From positions 1-41,331 of the forward strand of contig JASHRG010000031.1 in assembly GCA_030037495.1 (NCBI GenBank): 41,331 nt of DNA, in the 5' to 3' direction. The notes below the pieces were generated by a model. The model was not told where the DNA came from and ran no database searches. It saw only the letters and a list, made by a program, of their open reading frames with translations. Shown here in pieces: positions 1-6,763 of the stretch. This DNA is from Microcaldota archaeon. GTDB lineage: Archaea; Micrarchaeota; Micrarchaeia; Micrarchaeales; Micrarchaeaceae. Both the position numbers and the translations under genes were made by a program. Every line of letters begins with the position of its first letter. Position 1 is the stretch's first letter.

Positions 1-326
1 GCAGAGCACCCGCAGCCTCCTATCACGCCTCCAAGAAGCGTTGTTGCTGTGCCTAGTCCTGTTGACACCTCTTTTGCCTCATTGTTTCTTGTGTTCCTTA
101 TGGAATAAATCCCGATTGTGAGGGCGACGCTTGATGTTATTACAAGAAGGTAAAGAAGATAAATTGGAAACACTACGAGCACAATTCCCCTGCCCTGATA
201 TGCAAGAATCTCCATGAACACATAGTAATAAACAAGGATTGCTGCAAGGTTCAGCGCTATGTACTTTGGCTTGTAGATGCTTCTGAGAGTTGCATAGACC
301 CTGCTTAGCGCACCGTTTCCACTCAT
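1..326 (-). CDS. Membrane protein with a GCGC motif (partial, runs off the window start)
   Basis: Reading down from an ATG at 326 gives about 108 residues with no stop before base 1, so the C-terminus is missing. The N-terminus reads MSGNGALSRVYATLRSIYKP. It is followed by two hydrophobic stretches, roughly residues 20-40 and 45-75, then a basic loop (SIRNTRNNEAKEV) and a glycine-rich third segment ending GGVIGGCGCSA at the window edge. The ATG lies 12 nt after the stop of the thioredoxin-like DUF929 gene on the same strand, so the two look co-transcribed. I do not recognise a named family. The CxC pair in a membrane segment beside a thioredoxin-fold neighbour suggests, by inference only, a thiol-redox or metal-linked membrane partner. 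Confidence 0.7.
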   Translation of the reverse strand, partial: MSGNGALSRVYATLRSIYKPKYIALNLAAILVYYYVFMEILAYQGRGIVLVVFPIYLLYLLVITSSVALTIGIYSIRNTRNNEAKEVSTGLGTATTLLGGVIGGCGCS

Positions 327-338
327 GCTGATTACTTG

Positions 339-1343
339 CTATGACGCCAGGCCAAGCTGTGTGCCTATCGACTTTATTGCTGGAAGCGCACAGACAGGAG
401 CTGTGTCATTTATCGAGGGGCACACCTGCGCTATGTATATGTCTGCGGCTGCGAATTCGCTCCATGCAAATTGGTCATTAAAGCTGGCAAGCTGGCTTAT
501 CACCTGTTCGTGAGTCATGAGCTGCAGCGGGAACGCTTGCCCAGTTGTAGGAGTAGAATTGCCCAGCACAACGGCGTCTGCACCTGGAACCAGTGAATTG
601 CCCCACAGCGTGAAAGGCGTACCCTCGAATTTGCCTGTGCTGTTCATGAAGCTGAGCGCGGATGCATAGGTTGAATTGGGCGCGTTCTGTATGAAGAAGG
701 AAAGCGGGCCGACCTCGAAGCCTTCCACTATAGGGGATTCGTAGTCAGCAGATATGAAGTTTATGTACTTGCTGTTGTAGTAGTTGCCGTAACCAACCCC
801 CGCAGGGGTGGTGTAATTGTCGTCATTCCAGTATATTGTTGGCAGGTCGTAGTCCCCATATGAGCTGTATCCCTGGAACAATTGCGAGAAGTTGCCGAAC
901 TTTGCAAGGGCAAGCGCCATAGCCCACCTGTTCTCGCCGCAGTATACGCAACTGATCGCGCCTATGTATATGACGCTTGGCTTTCCATTAACTATGAAAG
1001 CGTTCGCCGGTATCGGGGCACCCTCGCCGACCTGGTTTGTCAGGGTGCCATTGAGCAGCTTCTCCCCTGCAAACTCGTAGTAGCTGAGCGGTGCGTCATT
1101 TATCGCTGCCAATTGCGATGCATTGAACTGCTGGTCTATCCCGGCTGTTGTGTTCACGTGGCCGAGGGCTGCGTTTGAAGTATTTGTGGCAGTGCTAGGT
1201 ATTATGGTTGTGGTTGCAGAATAGCCTTTTGTGCCAAGCGACTGGTACACTAGCACAAAAGCAAGCACGATTACAGCTGCGCTAAGAATGATGTTGATTA
1301 GCATTGAGGTTTTGAGTATCCTATTTAGGTCGTTTTTTGCCAT
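339..1343 (-). CDS. Membrane-anchored thioredoxin-like protein, DUF929 family
   Basis: The 334-residue protein has a cytoplasmic basic N-terminus and one transmembrane anchor (about residues 13-33). A Thr/Ser/Asn-rich linker follows, then an extracytoplasmic domain starting near residue 110. The core shows KPSVIYIGAISCVYCGENRW, a beta strand leading to a CxxC pair (C132, C135) followed by ENRW. That is the pattern I associate with archaeal DUF929 thioredoxin-fold proteins. Two more cysteines lie near the C-terminus (AQVCPSINDTAPVC) and could form a disulfide. A role in oxidising or isomerising secreted proteins is inferred; the substrate is unknown. It is the first gene of a two-gene minus-strand unit with the CxC membrane protein downstream. 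Its ATG faces the divergent TatD gene across 93 nt. Confidence 0.8.
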   Translation of the reverse strand: MAKNDLNRILKTSMLINIILSAAVIVLAFVLVYQSLGTKGYSATTTIIPSTATNTSNAALGHVNTTAGIDQQFNASQLAAINDAPLSYYEFAGEKLLNGTLTNQVGEGAPIPANAFIVNGKPSVIYIGAISCVYCGENRWAMALALAKFGNFSQLFQGYSSYGDYDLPTIYWNDDNYTTPAGVGYGNYYNSKYINFISADYESPIVEGFEVGPLSFFIQNAPNSTYASALSFMNSTGKFEGTPFTLWGNSLVPGADAVVLGNSTPTTGQAFPLQLMTHEQVISQLASFNDQFAWSEFAAADIYIAQVCPSINDTAPVCALPAIKSIGTQLGLAS

Positions 1344-1436
1344 CGAGCCCCCTAGATTTATGTAAGTTTGTCCTAAAGCCTATTTAACCTTTTGGTATTT
1401 GTAAGTGTTTTAATATTTTGGTTGTGAAAATCAATC

Positions 1437-2270
1437 ATGAATGCAAAGAGCGTTGAGAAGGAAAAGGAACTGACTACCGTCCAAACGCAGAAGGTTGAAC
1501 TGGCGGACGCGCACTGCCACCTTGATTTAATTAAGGATCATTCGTTGGTGCTGCAGGCAGTCAACGGGGGAGTGCTTACGATTGTTACCGACGGTATTGA
1601 CATACTGACAAGCAGGGTGGCAGTAAAGATTGCGGCCGTAGACGAGCACGTGTTTGCTGCCATAGGAATCGACCCTGAGAACGCGCTGAAGATGGAGATC
1701 AGCCATGCCAGGAACAATCTTCTGCATGCGGCGAAGGAACTTGGTGACATGGTGGGCGCAAACAGGGGCAACATTGTCGCCATAGGGGAGATAGGCCTTG
1801 ACTACATGAAGGCAAAGAGCGAAGCTGAAAAGGAGAAACAGAGAAAGGTATTCAACGCAATGATAGAGCTTGCGCTGGAGCTCAATCTTCCGGTCAGCGT
1901 GCACTCCAGGGGGGCTATGGAGGAGGTCCTTGAGACGCTAAGAAGCAGGTCGGTAAAGAGGGCGCATCTCCACTTCTTTGAGGGAAACCTGCAGCAGGCT
2001 AAGGAGGCTGAGAGGCTCGGTTACATGATATCTATACCTCCGTTGAGCTCTGCCAAGCGCGCGGAAGTGATAAAGGACATTGCAATAGACAGGCTCATGG
2101 TCGAGAGCGACTCTCCTGTTGTAGGGGAAAGCCCTTTGTCCGTAAGGAAAGCAGTGGAGATGGTTGCTGAAGCGAAAAGGATAAGTGTTGAAAGGGCCGC
2201 TGAGCAGCTGGTTGCGAACACGAAGAGGTTCTTTAACATACAGCCCAAGCGCAGCTTCATGCGCATGTGA
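1437..2270 (+). CDS. TatD-family metal-dependent hydrolase
   Basis: The 277-residue protein is a TIM-barrel amidohydrolase of the TatD DNase type. Metal-ligand motifs are seen in the family order: DAHCHLD (H26, H28), AIGEIGLDY (E118), VSVHSR (H156), AHLHFFEG (H177/H179) and VESDSP (D225). Length is close to the family norm of about 255-265 plus a roughly 20-residue lysine-rich N-terminal extension. The ATG at 1437 follows an AT-rich stretch (gttttaatattttgg) that could be its TATA box. TatD proteins are Mg-dependent 3'-5' exonucleases or deoxyribonucleases in DNA repair and turnover; the exact substrate cannot be read from sequence. It is monocistronic, followed by tRNA-Arg. Confidence 0.88.
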   Translation: MNAKSVEKEKELTTVQTQKVELADAHCHLDLIKDHSLVLQAVNGGVLTIVTDGIDILTSRVAVKIAAVDEHVFAAIGIDPENALKMEISHARNNLLHAAKELGDMVGANRGNIVAIGEIGLDYMKAKSEAEKEKQRKVFNAMIELALELNLPVSVHSRGAMEEVLETLRSRSVKRAHLHFFEGNLQQAKEAERLGYMISIPPLSSAKRAEVIKDIAIDRLMVESDSPVVGESPLSVRKAVEMVAEAKRISVERAAEQLVANTKRFFNIQPKRSFMRM

Positions 2271-2311
2271 AAGTTAAGCCTTAAATATAATGTTACCTCT
2301 ATTCTTCTACT

Positions 2312-2419
2312 GGGCTCGTAGCTCAGCTTGGATAGAGCGACAGCCTTCTAATAAACTTTTGAAAGAAGTTTAACCAAGAAGAAAGCTGAAGGTCGCGGGT
2401 TCAAATCCCGCCGAGCCCG
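2312..2419 (+). tRNA. tRNA-Arg (UCU anticodon) with intron
   Basis: The acceptor strand GGGCTCG (2312-2318) pairs with CGAGCCC (2412-2418), followed by discriminator G. The D arm is GCTC...GAGC and the T arm is GCGGG-TTCAAAT-CCCGC (2395-2411). The anticodon loop is CTTCTAA, with anticodon TCT at 2347-2349 and stem ACAGC/GCTGA, which has an A-A mismatch at 27-43. About 33 nt (2351-2383) interrupt the gene at the canonical 37/38 site. The intron has an internal hairpin (AAACTT/AAGTTT), and AGAAG in it can pair with CTTCT of the anticodon loop, giving a bulge-helix-bulge-like substrate for the archaeal splicing endonuclease. A TATA-like cttaaatata sits about 27 nt upstream. CCA is not encoded. 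The 3' part is duplicated at 3072-3107. Confidence 0.93.
2351..2383 (+). other. tRNA-Arg intron (bulge-helix-bulge type)
   Basis: This is the insertion at position 37/38 of tRNA-Arg. It holds hairpin AAACTT/AAGTTT, and its AGAAG can pair with the anticodon-loop bases CTTCT, leaving AA-rich bulges on both sides as archaeal endA splicing requires. The exact ends could shift by one nucleotide because both junctions are A-rich. Confidence 0.75.
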
Positions 2420-2462
2420 GTCATTTCCGTTGAACCTAGGTGACGGCAGTGACCATCTTAGG

Positions 2463-2588
2463 CTACGCAAATACAGAATCCTTTATGTGCCCAGGCAAAG
2501 CCAGCGCTACCATTAGCGCTTTGTGTGCCTTGACCTCCTCTTTTACGAGTTTATCAAGTTCCTCTTCCGTAAGTTTTTCATCTTTCAT
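2463..2588 (-). CDS. 41-residue charged protein overlapping the Doc-like gene (possible antitoxin)
   Basis: An ATG at 2588 overlaps the last 11 nt of the Doc-like gene in another frame and opens a 41-codon ORF ending TAG at 2463-2465. The product begins MKDEKLTEEELDKLVKEEVK and continues with a helix-prone, partly hydrophobic tail (AHKALMVALALPGH). The overlap implies translational coupling with the upstream toxin-like gene. No family is recognised. Position and size would suit an antitoxin or neutralising peptide, but typical Phd antitoxins precede Doc and are longer, so this is an inference. A chance ORF is possible. Confidence 0.4.
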   Translation of the reverse strand: MKDEKLTEEELDKLVKEEVKAHKALMVALALPGHIKDSVFA

Positions 2589-2949
2589 CTAGATCAACTA
2601 TCCATGTCAAAAATATTTTTGAGAAGGCCTCTCTCGAAAGTCTACCGTCCCTGATTTTTTGACTTGTAGATTGCACGTCTGCTATAGAGATTTCAGTAAT
2701 CTTCTTAGCATGCCAACGAAGGAACATGTCTGTAGCTATAAATGCTGTTCTTCGATTTGCACCCCTGAATGGATGTTCGTAGATAATCCTGTAATAATAT
2801 GTGGTTGCGGCTGCGATTGGCGGCATCTCGTACGCTTCCTTGGCTATTGACCTTATAGTTTCTTTCTTGAAGTTTGTCTGCTTCTTGCCTTCGTATTCAT
2901 TGAGGCGTTTGTTTATCCCAACCAGAACGTCATATGTGAGATATCTCAT
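2578..2949 (-). CDS. Doc-like Fic-domain protein (putative toxin)
   Basis: From the ATG at 2949 the product has 123 residues, close to the roughly 126 of phage P1 Doc. The reading frame extends to a TTG at 2985, but that codon abuts a TATA box (2988-2995), so transcription should begin downstream of it and the ATG is preferred. The Fic core is present: a helix with EAYEMPPIAAATTYYYRI, then HPFRGANRRTAF (H59-A69), matching the Doc-type HxFxxANKRT rather than the AMP-transferring HxFxDGNGR. The Lys of Doc is Arg here and the Asp is Gly (G63). Doc proteins phosphorylate EF-Tu; activity and target here are unknown. A 41-codon ORF overlaps its 3' end. The cassette lies between tRNA-Arg and a repeat of its 3' half. 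Confidence 0.8.
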   Translation of the reverse strand: MRYLTYDVLVGINKRLNEYEGKKQTNFKKETIRSIAKEAYEMPPIAAATTYYYRIIYEHPFRGANRRTAFIATDMFLRWHAKKITEISIADVQSTSQKIRDGRLSREAFSKIFLTWIVDLDER

Positions 2950-2987
2950 TGCAAGCGCCTCGTACAACACATATAACGCCGTCAAAA

Positions 2988-2995
2988 TATATAAA
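2988..2995 (-). promoter_or_regulatory. TATA box of the Doc cassette
   Basis: On the minus strand TTTATATA lies about 40 nt before the ATG at 2949. That puts the expected start site near 2965 and argues against the TTG at 2985 as start codon. Confidence 0.55.
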
Positions 2996-3071
2996 GATGC
3001 CGATATACAAGAGAGCGCTTAATCTGAGTTGCTGTGTATGGCCAAAATTTAATCAGAGGTTATGCAAATTT

Positions 3072-3107
3072 AAGCTGAGGGTCGCGGGTTCAAATCCCAC
3101 CGAGCCC
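3072..3107 (+). pseudogene. Orphan 3' half of tRNA-Arg (putative attachment-site repeat)
   Basis: This copies 2383-2418 of tRNA-Arg with two changes. One converts the T-stem strand CCCGC to CCCAC, breaking a pair, and no 5' half precedes it, so it cannot fold into a tRNA. It begins almost exactly where the tRNA 3' exon begins and ends at the acceptor CCC. It is best read as the displaced 3' end of the original tRNA after insertion of the Doc cassette. Confidence 0.85.
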
Positions 3108-3150
3108 ATACTGATAAATATTTTAGTAATCATACTTGATAGGGGATTCT

Positions 3151-4134
3151 GTGGAAGTGAAAGCAGAAGACGTTAACAACAAAGTAGTGAAAATTCTTGG
3201 GAAGAGCTTTGGGAAGGCGAAGGCAAAGAGGATAGCCGAAGTGCTAATGTGGTCTGAGATGTGCGGGATAAAGACGCAGGGGCTGGTTAAGCTCACTGGC
3301 GCTGTTCCATTGCAAAATGTCAAGCCAACTGGGAAAATAACGATAACAAAGAAGGGCAGGAACTCATCAGTGATAAATGGGTATAATAACTCGGGGGCGC
3401 TGGTTGCACAGGTTGGAGTTGACCTTGCGATAAAGAGGGCGAAGAAAGCTGGGATATATGCTGTCGGGATCAATGGATACAATACGAGCACAGGAACGCT
3501 GAGCTTCTATGCAAACAGGATTGCCGATGCAGGCTTCATAGGTGTGGTGATGGCGCGCTCTATTGCAAGCGTTGCCCCATTTGAAAGCATTGATCCTCTT
3601 TTTGGAACAAACCCGATGTGTTACGCATTTCCTACAAAGGATAAGCCATTGATTTTTGATATGGCAACGTCTGCGCTCACCTGGTATGGATTGGTCCGCG
3701 CAAAGATGCTAAATGAAAAGATACCTAGAGGGGTTGCAATCGACAAGAATGGGAATATCACTGAGGAGCCCGTTGAAGCCCTTGAGGGAGCACTGCTTCC
3801 TTTTGACAAAGGCTACAAGGGATCTGGCCTTGGCATGGTGGTTGAGATTTTTGCTGGTATACTTGCAGGAGGCAGGTTTTCGGATACAGAACCGGAAAAC
3901 AGCGCAAGCCTATTCATACTTGCGATAGACCCTAGTGTGTTGGTAGATGCATCTGAGTTCAGGAGCAAGTGTTCTGAGATGATAAAAAGGATAAAGTCTG
4001 CGAGGACCAAGAGCGGAAACAACGCAATAAGGCTGCCTGGAGAGAGGGCTCACGAAGCCTATGAAAGATGTATTAAAACAGGAGTGGTGGACATTGATGA
4101 AGCAACGCTCAGGGCCATAGGTTTCATAAAGTAA
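3151..4134 (+). CDS. Malate/L-lactate dehydrogenase (Ldh2/MdlD-type) family protein with altered catalytic residues
   Basis: The 327-residue protein follows the Ldh2/YlbC-type NAD(P)H-dependent 2-oxoacid reductase pattern along its length: GTNPMCYAFPT, IFDMATSALTWYGLV, IPRGVAIDKNGNIT, ALLPFDKGYKGSGLGMVVEI. A GTG at 3151 is preferred over the TTG at 3136 because AGGGG stands 5 nt before it. Two usually invariant histidines appear lost. The SHG motif reads TQG (Q43), and the N-S-x-H-x-G motif reads NTSTG (Ser about 113). The nucleotide-binding part looks intact. It may use another substrate or chemistry, or have lost activity. The promoter must lie in the short gap after the orphan tRNA fragment, where gataaatatttta is TATA-like. 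Confidence 0.83.
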   Translation: MEVKAEDVNNKVVKILGKSFGKAKAKRIAEVLMWSEMCGIKTQGLVKLTGAVPLQNVKPTGKITITKKGRNSSVINGYNNSGALVAQVGVDLAIKRAKKAGIYAVGINGYNTSTGTLSFYANRIADAGFIGVVMARSIASVAPFESIDPLFGTNPMCYAFPTKDKPLIFDMATSALTWYGLVRAKMLNEKIPRGVAIDKNGNITEEPVEALEGALLPFDKGYKGSGLGMVVEIFAGILAGGRFSDTEPENSASLFILAIDPSVLVDASEFRSKCSEMIKRIKSARTKSGNNAIRLPGERAHEAYERCIKTGVVDIDEATLRAIGFIK

Positions 4135-4192
4135 AGCCTAATCCAAGGCAAGTGTTTTTAACCCTTAGGAAGAAATCTAATAGGGTAATGCA

Positions 4193-4849
4193 ATGTTCTT
4201 TGTCTTAGACATAGCCACTGACATAGGGCTCGGGGTCCTTGCCATATTGATAATAATAGTGCTCGGAGTCATTGTGATGTACAACGGCTTTATAGCAAAG
4301 AGGAACCGTGTGCAGGATGCCTGGGCGCAGATAGACGTCCAGCTAAAAAGAAGGTATGACCTGATACCAAACCTTGTGAATACTGTGCAGGGCTACATGA
4401 AGTATGAGAAAAGCGTGCTAACCCAGGTGACAAACCTAAGGAGCTCGATAGTTTCAGGATCTGTGCAGGACAGGGCGCAGGCGAACAACCAGATAAGCCA
4501 GGCTCTTAAGACGATATTTGCAGTAGCGGAAAACTACCCGCAGTTAAAGGCTTCTGACACTTACAAGAACCTGCAGGACCAGCTCGCCAACACAGAGGAC
4601 AGGATATCATTTGTAAGGACATCATACAATGACTATGTTCTCGATTACAACAACGCAATCCAGGAGTTCCCTGGGAATGTGTTCGCCAGCACGTTTGGCT
4701 TCAAGAGGCAGGACTTCTTCCAGACAGCTGAAGAGGAGAAGCAGCCGGTGAGGGTTGACCTGACAAGCGACTCTGCGCAGGGCAACGCGCCGGACCAGGC
4801 ACAGCCTCCGCAGCAGCCACAGGGCAAGAAGCAGAAGAAGCAACAGTGA
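4193..4849 (+). CDS. lemA: LemA family protein
   Basis: The 218-residue protein has one N-terminal transmembrane helix (about 10-30), then the LemA signature AKRNRVQDAWAQIDVQLKRR and YDLIPNLVNTVQGYMKYEK. A long helical bundle with KTIFAVAENYPQLKASD follows, and a Gln/Pro/Lys-rich tail. LemA proteins are membrane-anchored four-helix bundles, often next to HtpX or TPM-domain genes, and are thought to act in membrane protein quality control. It lies 4 nt before htpX, so the pair is an operon. The 5' gap has tgtttttaaccc as a candidate TATA element. Confidence 0.92.
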   Translation: MFFVLDIATDIGLGVLAILIIIVLGVIVMYNGFIAKRNRVQDAWAQIDVQLKRRYDLIPNLVNTVQGYMKYEKSVLTQVTNLRSSIVSGSVQDRAQANNQISQALKTIFAVAENYPQLKASDTYKNLQDQLANTEDRISFVRTSYNDYVLDYNNAIQEFPGNVFASTFGFKRQDFFQTAEEEKQPVRVDLTSDSAQGNAPDQAQPPQQPQGKKQKKQQ

Positions 4850-4853
4850 ACGC

Positions 4854-5750
4854 ATGGCAAGCTACTTTGACGAGGTATCGAAGAATAATATAAGGTCGCT
4901 GCTCCTTTTCCTTGTCTTCGGGGCGTTCTTTGCGGCAATAATATACCTCTTTGTGGTTTTCCTTGGCGGAGGGCTGTTCGCGTTCATAATAGGCATCATA
5001 GTCGTGCTTGCCTATGCGGCATTCGTCTACTTCACGGGGGACAAGGTTGTGCTTGCTGCCTCAAGGGCAAAGGAAGCTGATAGGACGCAGTACAAGGCCC
5101 TGTATGATGTTGTAGAAGAGCTTGCCGTTGCCAACCAGATACCGCAGCCAAAGGTCTACATAATGAATGATCCAAACCCAAACGCATTTGCAACAGGGAA
5201 GAACAGGAAGGCATCGTCAATAGCGGTAACAACTGGATTGCTTGACATAATGGACAAGAATGAGCTGCAGGGAGTGATAGCACATGAGACGTCGCACATA
5301 TTCGAGAATGATGTCCAGGTAATGATGGTCGCGATCGTGTTTGCAGGGGCGATAGGGCTCATGGCAGCGTTCATAAGGAGCATCTTCCTCTTCGGAGGCT
5401 TTGGCGGAAACAACAGGAATGGAGGTATACTTTTGCTGATAGGGCTTGTGATTGGGATACTTGCCCCGATATTCGCGCTGCTGATAAGGCTAGCAATATC
5501 AAGAAGGAGGGAGTACATGGCTGACGCAAACGGAGCGAGGATAATAAGGAACCCTCAGGCCCTTGCAAGCGCGCTTGAAAAGATAAAGTCGTATACCTCA
5601 GACCCCAGGGCGCAGGGAGTAAAGCACGCCAATGAGATCACTGCAAACCTGTATTTCTCAAACCCTTTGAAGAAGAGCAGCATACTTAACATATTCTCAA
5701 CTCATCCGCCAATAGATGAGAGGATAAAAAGGCTAAGGGCCATGTATTGA
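4854..5750 (+). CDS. htpX: HtpX-like membrane zinc metalloprotease
   Basis: The 298-residue protein belongs to the M48B HtpX family. It has two N-terminal transmembrane helices (about 15-35 and 40-60), the zinc motif HETSH at 144-148 inside VIAHETSHIFENDV, two more helices (about 155-180 and 190-215), and the third zinc ligand in RREYMADANGA (E220). The C-terminal STHPPIDERIKRL is typical. HtpX cleaves misfolded membrane proteins from the cytosolic side. The start ATG is 4 nt after the lemA stop, in AGTGAACGCATG, where the stop lies inside a GTGA-type ribosome site. Its stop abuts the convergent gene at 5751. Confidence 0.93.
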   Translation: MASYFDEVSKNNIRSLLLFLVFGAFFAAIIYLFVVFLGGGLFAFIIGIIVVLAYAAFVYFTGDKVVLAASRAKEADRTQYKALYDVVEELAVANQIPQPKVYIMNDPNPNAFATGKNRKASSIAVTTGLLDIMDKNELQGVIAHETSHIFENDVQVMMVAIVFAGAIGLMAAFIRSIFLFGGFGGNNRNGGILLLIGLVIGILAPIFALLIRLAISRRREYMADANGARIIRNPQALASALEKIKSYTSDPRAQGVKHANEITANLYFSNPLKKSSILNIFSTHPPIDERIKRLRAMY

Positions 5751-6242
5751 TTATTGCACGACAAGGGTTGCCCTGGCCCCGCTCAATGAGTCGTTGTTGA
5801 GATTTGATGTGAGCGTGAAGTTACCAGGCTTTGAGAATGTGATCTCAAACTGGGCGAAGCCTCCCATCCCGTTTATCGGCTTTGTGCCATAGCCCTGGCC
5901 AAGTGACCAGATCCCAAAGTCGTGCTCTTCGGAGCCGTTGTTCGTTATGTTGAATATTATAGACTCATTTGTGTAGGCGTAGAATACTGATGGGGTAATC
6001 GCGCTGTCTGTCTCAGTCACATTGAACGTCACAAAAGCAGGGTGTGTGCTGTTGCTCTGGTTTGTTGTGCTTGTTGAGTTGCCATGTGGCGCTGTTGTCT
6101 GCGTAGAGTTCTGGGCCGTTGTCCCTGTTGTTACTGTGCCTGATGGTTGTGGATATGATCCCTGCATTGCAAAATAGGCGATTCCTATTATCGCAGCTAT
6201 TACTATTATGACTGCAATCCCTGCAACTAGTGTATTGACCAT
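5751..6242 (-). CDS. Membrane-anchored secreted cupredoxin-like protein
   Basis: The 163-residue protein has an N-terminal hydrophobic anchor (about 4-27), a Thr/Ser/Gln-rich linker, and a C-terminal beta domain of about 95 residues. That domain holds SIIFNITNNGSEEHDFGIW and FEITFSKPGNFTLTSNL, the strand pattern of cupredoxin-like folds, including the first His ligand position (EEHDF). No Cys-x-x-x-His-Met ligand loop is visible near the C-terminus, so copper binding is doubtful and the domain may be structural. The start ATG follows the upstream winged-helix-like gene by 4 nt in AGTGATACAATG, so the pair is co-translated. Confidence 0.65.
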   Translation of the reverse strand: MVNTLVAGIAVIIVIAAIIGIAYFAMQGSYPQPSGTVTTGTTAQNSTQTTAPHGNSTSTTNQSNSTHPAFVTFNVTETDSAITPSVFYAYTNESIIFNITNNGSEEHDFGIWSLGQGYGTKPINGMGGFAQFEITFSKPGNFTLTSNLNNDSLSGARATLVVQ

Positions 6243-6246
6243 TGTA

Positions 6247-6684
6247 TCACTGTGCCTCTGTTTGCTGTGCTTGCGGCTTCTGGGGCTTGCCGCCGCGCTT
6301 CACCTGCTTGTCTGTGTTTGCGTTTATGAACTGAGTTACAAGGTCCTCTTCTTGCTGCGTGTCCATCCAGGCCTTTATGTATGTGGCTATGTTCCTGAAT
6401 GGTTTTGAGAACCTGTCTGTCAGCATATAGGAGCTGCTCTCATGTTTCAGCATTCCAACTTGAACGGCGAAGTCGAGGTAGCGCTTTGCCGTTGCAATTG
6501 GTATTGATGCTGGCACATCCCTTAATCTTAGCGAGCCCTTCTTCTTCACTTCCAGCATTAGCACAGAGAACCTGTATGCCTCTGTTTCATTGTCATAGAA
6601 TATCCTAGCCACATCCTTTATGTTGACGCTCTTAAGCTTCTCTTTTAATGGAGCATCCTCATATTCCCAGTACTTTATTCCCAT
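6247..6684 (-). CDS. Uncharacterised protein with winged-helix-like C-terminal half
   Basis: I do not recognise a named family in this 145-residue protein. Residues about 40-90 (FSVLMLEVKKKGSLRLRDV, TAKRYLDFAVQVGMLKHES, SYMLTDRF) read like a winged helix: helix, helix with conserved turn, then beta wing. A helical stretch and a basic Gln/Lys-rich tail follow. It is cytosolic, with no signal or membrane segment. It precedes the secreted cupredoxin-like gene by 4 nt. The same layout, a small winged-helix-like gene then a secreted protein, recurs at 21893-19679. A DNA-binding or regulatory role is inferred. Confidence 0.6.
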   Translation of the reverse strand: MGIKYWEYEDAPLKEKLKSVNIKDVARIFYDNETEAYRFSVLMLEVKKKGSLRLRDVPASIPIATAKRYLDFAVQVGMLKHESSSYMLTDRFSKPFRNIATYIKAWMDTQQEEDLVTQFINANTDKQVKRGGKPQKPQAQQTEAQ

Positions 6685-6763
6685 TAAACCACTGATCGCA
6701 GTGATATATGATAAGAAGAATATTTAATTCTATTCCATAATTTCGGAATACTGCGCATTTGGG

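Larger units (their letters stand above)
2383..3107. mobile_element. Small tRNA-Arg-associated Doc/Fic cassette, possible integrative element remnant
   Basis: A 36-bp direct repeat (34 of 36 identical) occurs at 2383-2418, the 3' exon of tRNA-Arg, and at 3072-3107. About 690 bp lie between the repeat starts and hold only a Doc-like gene, an overlapping 41-codon ORF and their promoter, all antisense to the tRNA. An intact tRNA at one end and an orphan tRNA 3' fragment at the other is the signature of site-specific integration into a tRNA gene. No integrase or relaxase is present, so the element is either a remnant or mobilised in trans. The tRNA-Ser locus at 28214-29639 has the same arrangement. 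Confidence 0.65.

Noticed and set aside
3072-3107. A second tRNA-Arg gene
   Set aside because: Only the 3' half is present, with a broken T stem and no acceptor 5' strand or D arm nearby.
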